Below are positions 62,392 to 64,000 of a stretch of 64,000 nucleotides of DNA, in pieces. The stretch is taken from the NCBI RefSeq assembly GCF_000024545.1, contig NC_013947.1:2604001-2668000 (forward strand), given 5' to 3'. Under the pieces are notes generated by a model. That model was not told where the DNA came from, made no database searches, and saw nothing but the letters and a program-made list of their open reading frames with translations. Each line of letters starts with the position of its first letter. Positions within the stretch are counted from its first letter, which is position 1. The position numbers were made by a program, and so were the translations under genes. This DNA comes from Stackebrandtia nassauensis DSM 44728. GTDB lineage: Bacteria; Actinomycetota; Actinomycetes; Mycobacteriales; Micromonosporaceae.

Positions 62392-64000
62392 ATGCCCATC
62401 GAGCCCATCCTGAAAGCCATCGGTGCGCCCTGGCCGGTTTACGTGGTCGTCCTGCTGACCGCCGCGGTGCTGACCGCGACCCCACCGGGCCGCCGATTCG
62501 TGGAGCGGGTCCTCACCTGGTGCGCGGTGAACATCCGGTTCCGGCTGCGGGCGTTGCGTCGGTACCGGGACGAGGTGCTGCGAGTGGACAGCGAGGTTCC
62601 GCTGCCGTTCGTGGCGCACGGCGAGCACCCCGTCAAACTGACCCAGCTCTACGTTGGACGTTCGGTGGCGGACCGGTCGACGCGACCACGGGTGAAGCGC
62701 TCGGACGAGGAGGCGGCGGAACCGGAACCTGATTCCATGGAGCGCAGGCTGAGCACCTCCGACCGCCGCAAGGCCGCGGTCATCACCGGCGAACCGGGAT
62801 CGGGCAAGAGCTTGCTGTTGCAGGCGTTGGTGTACGGCTGGGCCAACAGGTTCAGCGAGGTCAGCAGCGAGCCGATTCCGATCCGGATCAGCCTTCCCGA
62901 TCTGAGGCCCGAGCTGCGGCCCGAGAAACCGCATCCGCTGGACGAGGACGGCGAACTGTATCCGCTGCGACAGCTGATCGCGCGGAGCTTCCAGCTGCGC
63001 GGTGTCTCGCACGCGATGCGGTTCGTGCTCCACAGCCTGCGCAGCGGTCGGCTGTGGCTGTTGCTCGACGGACTCGACGAGGTGTCCAAGACCAATGAGG
63101 ACGAGGTGCGTCGGCTGCTGGTCCTGGCGCGGGAACGGTATCCGCGGTGCCGGTTCACGGTGACCTGTCGGGAAGCGGTGTATCGGCAGCGGCTCGCCGG
63201 ATACGACACCCTGTCGCTCGGCGGATTTACCGAATCCAACATCGACGAGTTTCTGGAGCGCTGGTCTGAACGCCCTGACGGGTCGCCTGAGCAGGTGCGG
63301 CGGTTGAAGGCTGACCTGAACGCGGGGGTCGACCGGCTGAAGCAGCTGGCCCAGAGCCCGTTGCTGCTGACATATATGGCCTATGTGTACGGTCGCACCG
63401 ACGTCGATCGTCCGTTGCCAGGTTCGCGCGGGAGGTTCTTCGAGGAGGTCGTCGACTTCCTGTTGACGCACAAGGCGGGGGACGAGTTCAGCGCCGAGTC
63501 GAAGTCCTTGGCGTTGCGGCAGCTGGCGCTTCGCGCGTTGCGGGCCGAACGGCAGGTGCTCAGTCACGAGCAGGTGATCGCGGAGATCAGGGCGACGCTG
63601 CCACAGGCGGGCCTGCCCGAGGACGTGGCGACGTCGCTGTTGCGAGAGATCGTCCACCGCACCGGACTGTTGCGGAAGTTGCACGCCCGCAACGAGTACC
63701 AGTTCGCGCACTTGAATCTGCAGGAGTTCTTCGCGGCGACGACGTTCGGGGAGCATCCGACGGAGTTGCTGTCGCACTATCGCTCTGATCCGGACACGTG
63801 GCGGGAGGTGGTGCGGTTGTGGTGTGGACAGGCGTCCGCGAGTGTTCCGTCGATTGTCGACATCCTTCAGCAGTCTGACTTCGCGCTGGCACTGGATTGC
63901 CTCGCTGAGTCCGATGGGGACTATATACCCGACTGGCTGACCGAGCGAGTCATGCAGACGTTCAGGGTTTTCACACCCGACGGCCTGGCCCTGCTGCCCA
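62392..64000 (+). CDS. Membrane-anchored NACHT NTPase (partial, cut by window end)
   Basis: At least 536 residues. One N-terminal membrane helix (WPVYVVVLLTAAVLTA, 14-29), a basic juxtamembrane region, then a NACHT STAND NTPase: Walker A GEPGSGKS (133-140), Walker B LLLDGLDEV (223-231), FTVTCREAVY sensor and LGGFTESNIDEFL, and FAHLNLQEFFAA as the winged-helix/NACHT-associated end. The C-terminal sensor part lies outside the window. GGAAAG precedes the ATG at 62392. Bacterial NACHT proteins include antiphage defence factors; that role here is an inference, and many actinobacterial homologues are uncharacterised. Confidence 0.85.
   Translation, partial: MPIEPILKAIGAPWPVYVVVLLTAAVLTATPPGRRFVERVLTWCAVNIRFRLRALRRYRDEVLRVDSEVPLPFVAHGEHPVKLTQLYVGRSVADRSTRPRVKRSDEEAAEPEPDSMERRLSTSDRRKAAVITGEPGSGKSLLLQALVYGWANRFSEVSSEPIPIRISLPDLRPELRPEKPHPLDEDGELYPLRQLIARSFQLRGVSHAMRFVLHSLRSGRLWLLLDGLDEVSKTNEDEVRRLLVLARERYPRCRFTVTCREAVYRQRLAGYDTLSLGGFTESNIDEFLERWSERPDGSPEQVRRLKADLNAGVDRLKQLAQSPLLLTYMAYVYGRTDVDRPLPGSRGRFFEEVVDFLLTHKAGDEFSAESKSLALRQLALRALRAERQVLSHEQVIAEIRATLPQAGLPEDVATSLLREIVHRTGLLRKLHARNEYQFAHLNLQEFFAATTFGEHPTELLSHYRSDPDTWREVVRLWCGQASASVPSIVDILQQSDFALALDCLAESDGDYIPDWLTERVMQTFRVFTPDGLALLP

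Overview
The window is a very GC-rich chromosomal segment, almost certainly from an actinobacterium. The signs are dense GC-ending codons, many GTG and some TTG starts, several genes with a -10 box about 6-8 bases before the start codon (leaderless mRNAs), and families largely restricted to Actinobacteria (acVLRF1 release-factor-like protein, TIGR02234, TIGR03089, an AcnR-like TetR protein). Gene order recalls parts of mycobacterial chromosomes (ABC-F, acnR, moxR-DUF58-VWA, fabG-inhA-hemH, nfeD-SPFH, and hisI-TIGR02234-trpC-trpB-trpA-lgt), but the accessory content differs. A Glycomycetales or Micromonosporales member such as Stackebrandtia is a guess from general character, not a demonstration. 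No rRNA, tRNA, CRISPR array, insertion sequence or prophage was seen.

Layout. 1-430 (minus) is the edge of a probable ribosomally synthesised peptide (RiPP) locus: two tandem precursor-like genes sharing a leader, a strong hairpin, then an unidentified gene that leaves the window. 600-1735 is a divergent marR/yceI pair with twin operators. 1.8-5.2 kb holds a VLRF1-type protein, a Nudix hydrolase, a flavodoxin, a membrane protein and a CPBP protease-like protein. 5.3-8.0 kb has an M23 endopeptidase and an ABC-F protein preceded by a seven-codon leader ORF. 8.1-11.4 kb has a two-component system split by an antiparallel membrane gene. 11.6-20.3 kb has regulators, an oxidoreductase, a DEAD-box helicase, a VanZ-like protein, a secreted protein of unknown role, an orphan AcnR-like repressor and a nitrilase-family hydrolase. 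20.3-29.9 kb is mixed accessory content: a secreted M4 metalloprotease behind an AT-rich control region, a methyltransferase, an AEC transporter, a luciferase-like oxidoreductase, APH/GNAT/nucleotidyltransferase enzymes of resistance-type families, and an AbiEi/DUF559-like protein.

29.9-40.4 kb is a conserved envelope and fatty-acid block: two bPH2 membrane proteins, the MoxR-DUF58-VWA chaperone set, fabG-inhA (elongation reductases), ferrochelatase, and NfeD with its SPFH partner. 41-43.9 kb has an ArsR regulator with divergent membrane protein, TIGR03089 and TetR. 43.9-50.3 kb is the histidine/tryptophan operon hisI-TIGR02234-trpC-trpB-trpA without trpE, then a convergent PLP enzyme and lgt.

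51.4-54.05 kb (minus) is a small cluster with a WxG-motif helical protein, an unknown protein and three YbaB-related genes, one of which is a fused, duplicated copy of two others. 54.3-57.9 kb has an rRNA/tRNA methyltransferase and an MFS transporter whose reading frame runs without a stop into aspartyl-tRNA synthetase. 58.0-59.6 kb looks like a decayed acyl-processing cluster (MarR, C-terminal piece of a KAS III, intact acyl carrier protein, broken HAD phosphatase). 59.6-62.3 kb has a dienelactone hydrolase and a monooxygenase/TetR pair with twin operators. The right edge carries a membrane-anchored NACHT NTPase cut off by the window end.
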